This document shows, in pieces, positions 9,151-17,693 of a stretch of 37,620 nt of DNA. Source of the DNA: Marinifilum sp. (GTDB lineage Bacteria; Bacteroidota; Bacteroidia; Bacteroidales; CG2-30-32-10); the NCBI GenBank assembly GCA_020718065.1, contig DYDE01000026.1, positions 1-37,620 on the forward strand, given 5' to 3'. The notes beneath the pieces are model-generated. The model was not told where the DNA came from and did not search any database. It saw only the letters and a program-made list of their open reading frames with translations. Each line of letters opens with the position of its first letter. Within the stretch, counting starts at the first letter, position 1. The translations under genes and the position numbers were made by a program.

Positions 9151-9615
9151 ATGGAAAACATAACACTACAAGGAGAAGAAAACTTTTTATCTATAACTTT
9201 TGACGATGTTTATGGATTTCCAAACTCAACTTGCCATTGGGGCGGATACGAAGTTCGCACAAATTTAAAAATCAAATCAGGAAACTTTCAAGTTAACTCC
9301 ATACTTTGGACATCGACCGGAGAATTGCATGAATTCTTTCAACAACTAAAAGAATGTAATCGCAACTTGAAAGGAATTGCCAATTATATGTCCTATGAGG
9401 GGAATTTAATATTCACTGCTACTTACGATACAATGGGTCATGTAACTATTAAAGGTGAATTTTCAGAACAAAATCAATTTAATAACAATTTAAGATTTGA
9501 ATTTTTATCAGACCAGACATTTATTTCCAATACAATTCAAGACCTTGAACGAATTTCTGAAAAATATGGAAACATGTTTGGTGTGAAAAAACAAAATAAA
9601 CATACAGTAAATTGA
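9151..9615 (+). CDS. Small cytosolic protein, possibly a WapI/DUF6228-like immunity family protein
   Basis: 154 aa with no signal peptide; CHWGGYEV...GELHEFFQQLKECNRNLKGIANYMSYEGNL...GHVTIKGEF resembles small bacterial immunity proteins from memory only. Confidence 0.4.
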   Translation: MENITLQGEENFLSITFDDVYGFPNSTCHWGGYEVRTNLKIKSGNFQVNSILWTSTGELHEFFQQLKECNRNLKGIANYMSYEGNLIFTATYDTMGHVTIKGEFSEQNQFNNNLRFEFLSDQTFISNTIQDLERISEKYGNMFGVKKQNKHTVN

Positions 9616-9869
9616 TTTCAGCAGTAGAGAATGTGCAATTATATATCGTAAATCCCTTTGTATGCCTTCGAGCAAACCCTTTGTACACCTTCGTGGTAAA
9701 AATAACTGCAAATCAAAAATTTCTACTAATGTAATCGTAAGTAACTTTACTATCCCCGTAATACATCATTTATTTTTTTAATTGAAACATGCTAAATTTT
9801 ACAAACAAAAAAAACATTTAACTAAATTTGTAATTAATTGCGTTATATATCTCAAACAATTCAATTAAA

Positions 9870-10254
9870 ATGGAAATAAAAGAAAATTCTTTAAAAGCAG
9901 GAGAAAAAATAGCAACATCAGTCTGGTGGCGAAAAAAGAGGATAAAATATAATATTGGCCTTATTATTAGTGGTATTATTGCATTTATCATTTACCGCAA
10001 TTATTGTAGAAAAACTTGTTAAACCCAATAATCCCGATGCAGAAATGAATTTGATTTTTATATTTATTCAGGGGCTCTTTTATCTAATATGCATGCTAAT
10101 CGCTAATATTTTCTATTTTTTAGGACCAATAGCAGAAAAGCTAATAAAACCAAAAAATATAAACATATACCGAAAAATAACCTTTGGATTGGGTTTTTGG
10201 TTTTCTTTCGCTTTGCCTTTTTCAATTCCAGTGGTTCTCCTTATAAATATTTAA
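9870..10254 (+). pseudogene. Frameshifted small multi-TM protein
   Basis: ATG 9870 frame: MEIKENSLKAGEKIATSVWWRKKRIKYNIGLIISGIIAFIIYRN..*; the frame then shifts to ...IIVEKLVKPNNPDAEMNLIFIFIQGLFYLICMLIANIFYFLGPIAEKLIKPKNINIYRKITFGLGFWFSFALPFSIPVVLLINI (ORF 9955-10254). The two halves look like one protein. Confidence 0.65.
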
Positions 10255-10520
10255 TGAAATATGAAACAATCTCCTCTTGTGCGAAGATTGTAGGCATCAT
10301 CAAATCGCAAACCCCAAACTTCCAGCAAGTGCAATCGTAAATCAAAAATCGTAAATCGTAAATAACGTTGTGTGCCTTCGTGCAAATCCTTCGTGTTTGT
10401 GGTTAAGAAAAATCGTAAATCCCAAAACTTTCAGCAAGTGCAATCGTAAATAAAAAAGACTTTTTCAAATTTTTTTCCTCTTTAAAAAATTCTACGAATC
10501 AATTCCCTGCCATTCTGTCA

Positions 10521-11000
10521 CATCCCGAGGCTCCGCGACGACGTCCGCTGACATTCTGTCACGTTCGGAGACTCCGCAACAACATCCGACGACTCCTTGA
10601 CCTCGTCCAAACTCTCTGCGACATCATCCCAAGACTCCGAAAACACATCCAAACAGTCAGAGACCTCGTTCAGACAGTCCGAGATCTCGTCCAACGTCTC
10701 AGCGATGACGGCCAGATAGTCCGAGACAACATCCCAAAACTCCGAAAACACATCCAGACAGTCCGCAAACTAGTCCAACAACTCTTCGACAACATCCAGA
10801 AACGCCGCTATCTCATCCAAACAATCCGCAACAACGTCCAACAACTCCGAGGCCACATCCAGATAATCCGAGGCCTCGTCCAGATAATCCGAGGCCTCGT
10901 CCAAACAATCTGCGACGATGTCCAGATACTATGCAATGACTTCCAACGATTCCGAGATATCATCCAAACAATCCACGACCTCGTCCTACTAATCCTCTCT
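10521..11000. repeat. 21-bp-period tandem minisatellite, about 23 degenerate units (consensus near CGTCCAGATAATCCGAGGCCT)
   Basis: The TCC core recurs every 21 bp at 10564, 10585, 10606, 10627, 10648 ... 10984 with no indel; two further units at 10523 and 10544 are offset by 1 bp. C/A-rich on the + strand, GC-richer than flanks. Confidence 0.93.
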
Positions 11001-11395
11001 CAAGTCCACCCCTCCCCTATCAATGTTAAATATTTATAAGTTCACGTCCAAAAACATGCTGACTAATTGAAACAATTCCTCCTACCCGCAAATTCTCAAA
11101 ACATATTACAAAAAAGACATTCGTACATACCAAAAGCCAATTCCACAAATTACCAATCCTATAATACCAACTTCTCTGTAATTTCCACCTCCTTAATCGT
11201 AAATCGTAAATCCAAAATCGTAAATTTCTCTAGGGTTCTCTGCGTATTCTTTGCGAATTCTATATTAAAAAATTCACAAATCTTAAATCCAAAACTTGCA
11301 GCATAGTCGAACTATCGCAAATCGTAAATTATAAAATTATTTTTTTATAATAAAATTAGATATATCTTTACTTTTGTTTTTTAAAGTAACATCTT

Positions 11396-12079
11396 ATGGG
11401 TTTAGATTTCAAAAAAATAAAAAACTTATTTGTAGTTGAAAGCGACATAGATCAATCTCAAGCAAATTTAAAAAAAGAAGAAACTTCTACTCCAAATCAA
11501 AACAATATACAAAAAAATAATACCAATCCACCTCCAGTTTCAAATTTAAACCAAACAAACACAGGTGGAAACTACGATCAAAAAATCTTCGATTCGCTCA
11601 TTAAAGTATTAGAAGACAAAAATCTTCCTGGAGAAGATTATATGGAGTTTATGGAAGCACTCCAGAACATGAAGAACATTCAGCTCGACGAATCGGTTAA
11701 AATGCAAACAGTATTAGCAACCCTTTCTACCAAAGGACTCTCAAAACAAAAAATCCTCGAAAGTGCCGATTTCTATATAAAAGTTTTAGAAGATGAAAAA
11801 AACAAATTTAATGAAGCCCTAAAACAGGAAACAGCAAAGCAAGTCGAATCTAAACAAAAAGAAATAAAGGATCTTGAGGAGCAAAACAAAGCAAAAGCTG
11901 ATCAAATAGCACAACTAACTTCAGAAATAAATCAAAATCAACAACAAATAACCAAAGTAAAAACATTGCTCGACGAAGCATCATTAAAAATAAAAGCGAC
12001 AGAAAACAATTTCATATTTACCTTTGAAGCAGTTATTTCTCAAATTAAAAACAATTCAAATAAAATCAATTCAATATAA
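11396..12079 (+). CDS. Hypothetical coiled-coil protein (no signal peptide)
   Basis: 227 aa; central QESKQKEIKDLEEQNKAKADQIAQLTSEINQNQQQITKVKTLLDEASLKIK coiled coil; 26 bp before the next ORF, with an AGGAGG motif in the gap. Confidence 0.7.
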   Translation: MGLDFKKIKNLFVVESDIDQSQANLKKEETSTPNQNNIQKNNTNPPPVSNLNQTNTGGNYDQKIFDSLIKVLEDKNLPGEDYMEFMEALQNMKNIQLDESVKMQTVLATLSTKGLSKQKILESADFYIKVLEDEKNKFNEALKQETAKQVESKQKEIKDLEEQNKAKADQIAQLTSEINQNQQQITKVKTLLDEASLKIKATENNFIFTFEAVISQIKNNSNKINSI

Positions 12080-12105
12080 TTTAAACAAATAGGAGGTTCA
12101 TTATT

Positions 12106-13146
12106 ATGTTAGATATGTCATCATCAGGCTCAGGCAATAAAACACCAAAAAGTTTCTGGAAACGACCTGAAGGTATCACAGGGGGTCTTTTTTTGGGAGG
12201 TATTATTTTAGGAGCAGGGTATCTTTTATATACTTTCTTGCCTTTTATCGTTTCAATATTACAGAATACGCTCAAAGCTACCATCTTTTTTGTTCTATTA
12301 GCTGCTTTGATATATGTTATTCTCGATAAAAAATTCAGAACACTAATTTGGTACATGTATAAAAGCATAATGCGTGCTGTTACTTCTTGGTTCGTTCAAA
12401 TAGATCCCATCGGAATATTAGAAACTTATGTTGAAGACCTATACAAAAACCTCCGTGAAATGGATGGACATATTGCTAAATTAAAAGGTCAGGTAGCAAA
12501 ACTTCAAAGAGTTATCGACGACAATTCCCGCGAAATGGAAGAAAGCATGCGCATGGCCGAACAGGCTAAAAAAGCAGGCAACAAAGATATTCTTATTATT
12601 AATACCCGCCAATATGGGAGACTAGAAGAATCTAACAAACGATATAAAGAACTTCTGAGTAAAATGGAGATTTTATATCGCATTCTTTCCAAAATGTATA
12701 AGAACTCTGGTTATCTTATCAAAGATATAGAAAACGAAGTTCGTATGCGCAAACAAGAACGTGCAGCAATTCAGGCTGGATATTCAGCAATGAAAAGAGC
12801 AATGTCAATTATCAATGGTGATCCCGATAAAAAAATGATGTTCGATATGGCTATGGAAGCTATTGTTGACGATGTCAGCAACAAAGTTGGAGAAATGGAA
12901 CGATTTATGGAAGTATCATCCACCTTTATTGACAGTATTGATCTGCAAAATGGCATTTACGAACAAAAAGGGCTGGAATTGTTAGAAAAAATGGAAAACG
13001 ATGGCATTTCATTCTTAATGGCAAGCAACAAAACAAAAGAAATTCCAACAGCCGAAGAAGCAAAAATTATTCCGAATAGCGAAACAGATAAAAATACAGT
13101 TGACGATAAGGCTACAGATAATAACTACAAGAGTTTCTTTAATTAA
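12106..13146 (+). CDS. Membrane-anchored coiled-coil protein, possibly PspA/Vipp1 (ESCRT-III-like) helical architecture
   Basis: Two N-terminal TM segments (GGLFLGGIILGAGYLLYTFLPFIVSIL; ATIFFVLLAALIYVIL), then long helical ILETYVEDLYKNLREMDGHIAKLKGQVAKLQRVIDDNSREME...; ORF and membrane topology strong, family tentative. Confidence 0.7.
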   Translation: MLDMSSSGSGNKTPKSFWKRPEGITGGLFLGGIILGAGYLLYTFLPFIVSILQNTLKATIFFVLLAALIYVILDKKFRTLIWYMYKSIMRAVTSWFVQIDPIGILETYVEDLYKNLREMDGHIAKLKGQVAKLQRVIDDNSREMEESMRMAEQAKKAGNKDILIINTRQYGRLEESNKRYKELLSKMEILYRILSKMYKNSGYLIKDIENEVRMRKQERAAIQAGYSAMKRAMSIINGDPDKKMMFDMAMEAIVDDVSNKVGEMERFMEVSSTFIDSIDLQNGIYEQKGLELLEKMENDGISFLMASNKTKEIPTAEEAKIIPNSETDKNTVDDKATDNNYKSFFN

Positions 13147-13168
13147 AATCTGACTTTAATATATTATT

Positions 13169-13232
13169 AGCCAACATTTCATAGAATTATTAATACAACT
13201 TTTAATAATCTGTGAATTGTTGGCTTTTTTTA
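13169..13232 (+). terminator. Long hairpin terminator after the 12106-13146 gene, between convergent genes
   Basis: AGCCAACATTTCATAGAATTATTAA ... TTAATAATCTGTGAATTGTTGGCT followed by TTTTTT. Confidence 0.8.
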
Positions 13233-13243
13233 TTGCTTTTTCC

Positions 13244-14623
13244 TTAGCCTTTCACCAATTCTTTAAACAATCTACCCCGTTCTTCAAAATTTTTAAACAT
13301 CCCATAACTAGCTGCAGCAGGAGATAACAAACAAATTGTATTTGTTCGGGTTTTGTTTTTAGCAACGTCCACAGCCTCTTCAAAAGTCTTTACAGTAAAG
13401 TATTGCTGCGAATTAATATTTTCATATTTATTTAATTCAAATAATATTCTTAAACCTGCTTTTTCTATAAAAATAAAATGTTCAATTTTTGTATTAATTA
13501 AAAATGCAGCCAAATCGCAATAATTAATACCCCTGTCAAAACCTCCCAGGATTATCGTATTGACATTTTTTAAAGTTTTAATAGCTTCTATCGTCGCTTC
13601 AGGAATTGTTGCAATAGAATCGTTATAATAAATTATATCATTATATTTTCCAACATATTCAATTCGGTGTTCCAATCCTTTGAATTCAGTAATTCCTTTT
13701 TTAATATATTCATCAGGTATCACTTTTGCTTTACAAGCAATAGTCGCAGCTATGATGTTCAACAAATTATGATCTCCTTTCAAAAAAAGATCTTTGCTTA
13801 TTTCAAACTCAAAAACAAGCTGATTATTCGGTTTTAATATTATAGAATTATTGCTCACAAATACATCGTTTTCTGAATTTTCTGTAAGCGAATAAGGTAG
13901 TACTTTACTTTTTATTTTGTTTTCATTTAACAATGATTTTATAAGCTCATCTTCTTTATGAAAAATAAAAAAATCTCTTTCCTTCTGATACTTGGCAATA
14001 TTAAACTTTGAAAGTTGATAATCTTTATAATTATTGTAATGATCAAGGTGCTCCTGAAATAAATTAAGTAATATGGAAATATGGGGTGATACAGATACGT
14101 ATTCTAACTGATGAGAAGATAATTCACAAACAATAATAGTGTTATCGTCAATATTATCAATCATATCAAAAGGAGGAACACCAATATTTCCAACTAAAAT
14201 GGAATTATTATTAAAAGAATGAACAATATTAAATATCAGACTTGATGTTGTGCTTTTTCCTTTGGTTCCAGTAATACCTATTATTTGATTTCTGTATTGA
14301 CTCAAAAACATATTGGTTTGCGAAGTAATATTTTCCTTATTTACTTTCGTTTGCAAATTGTTTAATGAAATTCCTGGTGTTTTTATTATTAGATCAAATT
14401 CATCAATAAAATTTAAATATTCCCTTCCCAAAATAAAATGCACGAATTTGTCTTTTTTCAATGCATCCGATTTATTCAAAATGTTTTCATCTAAATCTGC
14501 AATAGTAATAATAAGTTCTGGAAAATACTTTCTAAATGTTTTATAAGTTGATTCCCCCTCGCGACCATAACCAAGAATCAATATGTTTTTATTTTGAATT
14601 AACTGATATAGATATTCCTTCAT
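13244..14623 (-). CDS. murD: UDP-N-acetylmuramoyl-L-alanine--glutamate ligase (MurD family; likely MurD2 given the adjacent murL)
   Basis: Mur ligase motifs IIGITGTKGKSTTSSLI, VCELSSHQLEYV, LNLFQEHLDHYNNYKDYQLSK, GLEHRIEYVGKYNDIIYYNDSIATIPEAT, LLSPAAASYGMFKNFEERGRLF. Confidence 0.93.
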   Translation of the reverse strand: MKEYLYQLIQNKNILILGYGREGESTYKTFRKYFPELIITIADLDENILNKSDALKKDKFVHFILGREYLNFIDEFDLIIKTPGISLNNLQTKVNKENITSQTNMFLSQYRNQIIGITGTKGKSTTSSLIFNIVHSFNNNSILVGNIGVPPFDMIDNIDDNTIIVCELSSHQLEYVSVSPHISILLNLFQEHLDHYNNYKDYQLSKFNIAKYQKERDFFIFHKEDELIKSLLNENKIKSKVLPYSLTENSENDVFVSNNSIILKPNNQLVFEFEISKDLFLKGDHNLLNIIAATIACKAKVIPDEYIKKGITEFKGLEHRIEYVGKYNDIIYYNDSIATIPEATIEAIKTLKNVNTIILGGFDRGINYCDLAAFLINTKIEHFIFIEKAGLRILFELNKYENINSQQYFTVKTFEEAVDVAKNKTRTNTICLLSPAAASYGMFKNFEERGRLFKELVKG

Positions 14624-16003
14624 TTACATATATTTCTTTAAAGTATTTTCAAAATCAACATTTAAAAAATGTTCCTCATTAAATTGTTTCAAAAGTTTAA
14701 CTTCATCAATTCCTTTAAAACGCTCATAATTCTTTAGGGTTTTATAATAATTCAATAAATATGGTAAATCTTCATTTGATGAATAATGCTTTTTTAAAGT
14801 TAAACAAAGCGCAATATTCACTTCATCAACAGTTCCAACGCATTCAAAAGGCTTAACATTCTCATTTCCTATCAGTTGATTAAAGTAATGCATCATTTCA
14901 GAATCATTTAGAATATTTTCACCATAAATTCTAATCAACTCATTTGATGATATGAATGGAGAAAGAATAATAAAAGTAAATAAACATTTTGGGCATTTAC
15001 AGCACCATTCATCAACTTTGCTTCCAACATTACAACTTCTGAAAGACTTGAATTGTTTTTTGCAATCAGAAAATAACTTCGCTATCTGCAATTCACTTAA
15101 AGGTCTTAAAAAACTAAAATAATTAAAATCCTCCGAAACAAACTCTTTCACATACAATCTAAAATCTCTTTCAAATTCATATGACTTAGAATACTGATGA
15201 TTAATATTGCTGCCATCTACCGTTGCTTCATTAGCACTTGATTCGTTAGATAATGCAATGTTTTTTCTCTTCACTATTGCTGCTATTAATATTGAAACAA
15301 AAGCCAATAATGCCGAAAAAGGCGTATGTCCATTTAAAAACCCTTTATTGTTTAAATCAATAAGATTTGGGTCAATCGTTCTATATATTTTTATAATGCT
15401 ATCATCATTAAACCCAGCATTTTTTGCAGTATCAATACTTGCTTTTCTCGGATTTAAAATTAAACATAAATTATCTTTGTATTCTCTGTTCAATAATTCC
15501 ATTGTTACTATTGAATCTTTTCCACCACCAACTGGAATTATATTAGAATCAATAAGTTCATATTTTTCTTTCTCAGACTTAATTGTTGCATTACATTCAA
15601 TTTCCATAAAAGAATCTTCATTTATATCAATAGAATTGATGTAAAAAAACTCTCCCAGTCCATTGTAATATATTTTTTTCCAAAAAGATATTTGTTTTTC
15701 CTCAAGCAAAAATGGTTTAATAATAACCTTTTTTGAACAAGTCGCTTTCCAGTAACTTATTAATTCAACCATTCCAATATGAAAAACCAGATTATTCAAT
15801 TTCTTTTTTGACAATATTTCATATTTTAACGAATTTGTTATTGGAATTCTAATAGTTGGTTTAAAATAAAACCTCTCAGAAATATTAAAGAAATAAGTTA
15901 TTAACAATTCATTTTCTTTAAGTTGTACTTTAAAATCATCAAAAGAAAAAAGAGGATAAGAATTTCTCAGGTCAATAAATTTGTTATGATTTGAAGTTCT
16001 CAC
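14624..16003 (-). CDS. murL: UDP-N-acetyl-muramoyl-L-alanyl-L-glutamate epimerase (MurL)
   Basis: IIPVGGGKDSIVTMELL, GFLNGHTPFSALLAFVSILIAAI, ALSNESSANEATVDGSNINHQYSKSYEFERDFR, FSFLRPLSELQIAKLFSDCKKQFKSFRSCN, WCCKCPKCLFTFIILSPF; stop TAA abuts the downstream mur ligase ATG with no gap. Confidence 0.88.
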   Translation of the reverse strand: MRTSNHNKFIDLRNSYPLFSFDDFKVQLKENELLITYFFNISERFYFKPTIRIPITNSLKYEILSKKKLNNLVFHIGMVELISYWKATCSKKVIIKPFLLEEKQISFWKKIYYNGLGEFFYINSIDINEDSFMEIECNATIKSEKEKYELIDSNIIPVGGGKDSIVTMELLNREYKDNLCLILNPRKASIDTAKNAGFNDDSIIKIYRTIDPNLIDLNNKGFLNGHTPFSALLAFVSILIAAIVKRKNIALSNESSANEATVDGSNINHQYSKSYEFERDFRLYVKEFVSEDFNYFSFLRPLSELQIAKLFSDCKKQFKSFRSCNVGSKVDEWCCKCPKCLFTFIILSPFISSNELIRIYGENILNDSEMMHYFNQLIGNENVKPFECVGTVDEVNIALCLTLKKHYSSNEDLPYLLNYYKTLKNYERFKGIDEVKLLKQFNEEHFLNVDFENTLKKYM

Positions 16004-16095
16004 TATTGATTTTATATATGGTATTATTTTTGATAAAATATTATTAGTTCACAATTCAAAAGTATAAAATTGCGTTAATAATTTAGGAACGAATT

Positions 16096-16692
16096 ATGAA
16101 AAATATTACTTTTATAAAGAATTTTCAAATGAAACCTAATCAAATCAAACCGGCGCAAGGGAAATTATTAATTTCCGAACCTTTTTTAACTGATTTTTAT
16201 TTTAAGAAATCAGTTGTTTTACTTGCAGAACATAATGAAGAAGGCTCTTTTGGGTTTATAATTAATAAACCTTTAGAAATAAAAGCATACGACTTACTAA
16301 AAGATTTTGCAGATTTTGAACCCAAAATCTATTTGGGAGGTCCTGTAAAAACAGACACCATTTATGCTATTCATTCACTTGGCGATACAATTCCAGAAAG
16401 TAAGCAAATAACAAATGGATTATATTGGGGAGGCAATGTCGAAATTATTTTTGAATTAATAGCTAGTAAAAAAATAAGTACCAATGATATATGTTTTTAT
16501 ATTGGTTATTCTGGCTGGAGTGCAAATCAATTAAACAATGAGCTCAAAGAAAAATCCTGGATAGTTATGAATCCAACAAATGAGCATATACACAGCGCAA
16601 AACCCGAAAACTTATGGAGTGAAATATTAAAAAGTATGGGTAACGAATATGCCATTTGGGCAAATCCTCCACTTAATCCCTCTCTAAACTAA
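16096..16692 (+). CDS. yqgE: YqgE/AlgH family protein
   Basis: PAQGKLLISEPFLTDFYFKKSVVLLAEHNEEGSFGFIINKPL; YLGGPV; YIGYSGWSANQLNNELKEKSWIV. Start may be 16129. Confidence 0.93.
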   Translation: MKNITFIKNFQMKPNQIKPAQGKLLISEPFLTDFYFKKSVVLLAEHNEEGSFGFIINKPLEIKAYDLLKDFADFEPKIYLGGPVKTDTIYAIHSLGDTIPESKQITNGLYWGGNVEIIFELIASKKISTNDICFYIGYSGWSANQLNNELKEKSWIVMNPTNEHIHSAKPENLWSEILKSMGNEYAIWANPPLNPSLN

Positions 16693-16706
16693 AACAAACA
16701 GATAGT

Positions 16707-17102
16707 TTATTGAATAGCCTGTTTTATTTTATTTGCAATTTCTAAAAACTGAATTTCTGATAATTTAAGTTTGGTTTTCTTAAAATCAATATCATAAATA
16801 GTGTTAATAGGCACAAGATGTATATGAGCATGTGGTACTTCCAATCCTATTACAACAATTCCTACTTTTTTACAAGGAATAACCTTTTCAATTGCTTTGG
16901 CGATTTTCTTAGCAAACAAGAACAAACCCTTATAATTTTCGTCTTCAATATCAAAAATGTTGTCAGTTTCTTTTTTAGGTATAACAAGAGTATGACCTTC
17001 AGCTAATGGATTAATATCTAAAAAAGCAAAATAGTTATCATCTTCTGCTATTTTATAAGAAGGTATTTCATTGTTTATAATTTTAACAAATATAGAAGTC
17101 AT
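16707..17102 (-). CDS. HIT family protein
   Basis: SIFVKIINNEIPSYKIAEDDNYFAFLDINPLAEGHTLVIPK...VPHAHIHLVPI (HxHxH). Confidence 0.95.
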   Translation of the reverse strand: MTSIFVKIINNEIPSYKIAEDDNYFAFLDINPLAEGHTLVIPKKETDNIFDIEDENYKGLFLFAKKIAKAIEKVIPCKKVGIVVIGLEVPHAHIHLVPINTIYDIDFKKTKLKLSEIQFLEIANKIKQAIQ

Positions 17103-17114
17103 AAATATAACATT

Positions 17115-17588
17115 TTATCTTATTATTTCAACAATTTGAAACATTAAAATACCTGAAGGTACTTGTATTTGCACTTTTTCTCCAACAGATTTCCCCAAAA
17201 GCCCTTTTGCTATTGGTGAGTTTATAGATAATTTACCAACTTTTATGTCTGCTTCATTTTCTGGAACCAAAGTGTAGGTCATTAAAGCATTTGTTTTAGT
17301 ATTTTTAATTTTAACAGTTGATAAAATTAAAACTTTAGAAGAATCAAGCTTTGTTTCATCAATAATACGAGCATTAGTTATAATATCCTCTAATTTAGCT
17401 ATTCTCATTTCTAACATACCTTGTGCATTTTTTGCTGCATCGTATTCAGCATTTTCAGATAAATCTCCTTTATCTCTGGCTTCAGCGATTTGTCTTGAAA
17501 TTGAAGGTCTTTCAAAATTTACCAATTGATGTATTTCATCTTTTAGTTTTTGAAGGCCTTCTTTTGTATAATATTTTATTTCTCCCAT
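17115..17588 (-). CDS. greA: Transcription elongation factor GreA
   Basis: MGEIKYYTKEGLQKLKDEIHQLVNFERPSISRQIAEARDKGDLSENAEYDAAKNAQGMLEMRI...SINSPIAKGLLGKSVGEKVQIQVPSG; the ORF extends upstream to 17639 but M at 17588 fits the family. Confidence 0.96.
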   Translation of the reverse strand: MGEIKYYTKEGLQKLKDEIHQLVNFERPSISRQIAEARDKGDLSENAEYDAAKNAQGMLEMRIAKLEDIITNARIIDETKLDSSKVLILSTVKIKNTKTNALMTYTLVPENEADIKVGKLSINSPIAKGLLGKSVGEKVQIQVPSGILMFQIVEIIR

Positions 17589-17627
17589 AGCTAAATGATT
17601 TGAAAAAGTAATTTTCTTATAAACCAC

Positions 17628-17653
17628 AAGAAGACCCAAATAAGGGTCCTCTT
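17628..17653 (-). terminator. Stem-loop AAGAAGACCC-AAATAA-GGGTCCTCTT between the PorV-like gene and greA
   Basis: 10-bp stem with one non-Watson-Crick position; only a weak U-tract follows on the - strand, so terminator versus leader hairpin is unresolved. Confidence 0.45.
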
Positions 17654-17693
17654 GCTAATTATAAGAAATAAAATTTAAGTTAAATTAAAAATT

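Larger units (their letters stand above)
9640..11335. repeat. Dispersed short repeats: (A)AATCGTAAATC family, CTTTGTGCCTTCGTGGTTA-like family, and a longer AAACTTnCAGCAAGTGCAATCGTAAAT module
   Basis: Read directly at about 9645, 10302-10343, 10350-10370, 10410-10451, 11196-11226, 11284-11330; related 'ccttcgtg' segments at 9655-9705, 10376-10404 and 11231-11262. Confidence 0.8.

Noticed and set aside
10518-10751. 77-aa minus-strand ORF as a stand-alone gene
   Set aside because: It is only one segment of the 21-bp array between stops, with a GTG chance start; treated as repeat, not CDS.
10768-10933. Amber (TAG) recoding to explain the TAG-only interruptions in the minus-strand heptad frame
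   Set aside because: TAG serves as a normal stop in the window (the delta-60 gene ends in TAG at 7488-7490), and TAG TAG precedes the array with no start; decay is simpler.
10521-11000. CRISPR array
   Set aside because: Units are 21 bp in total with no separate repeat and unique spacer of 25-40 bp; no cas genes nearby.
11067-11306. 79-aa ORF in the repeat island
   Set aside because: Its sequence (LIVNRKSKIVN…) is a translation of the AATCGTAAATC intergenic repeats.
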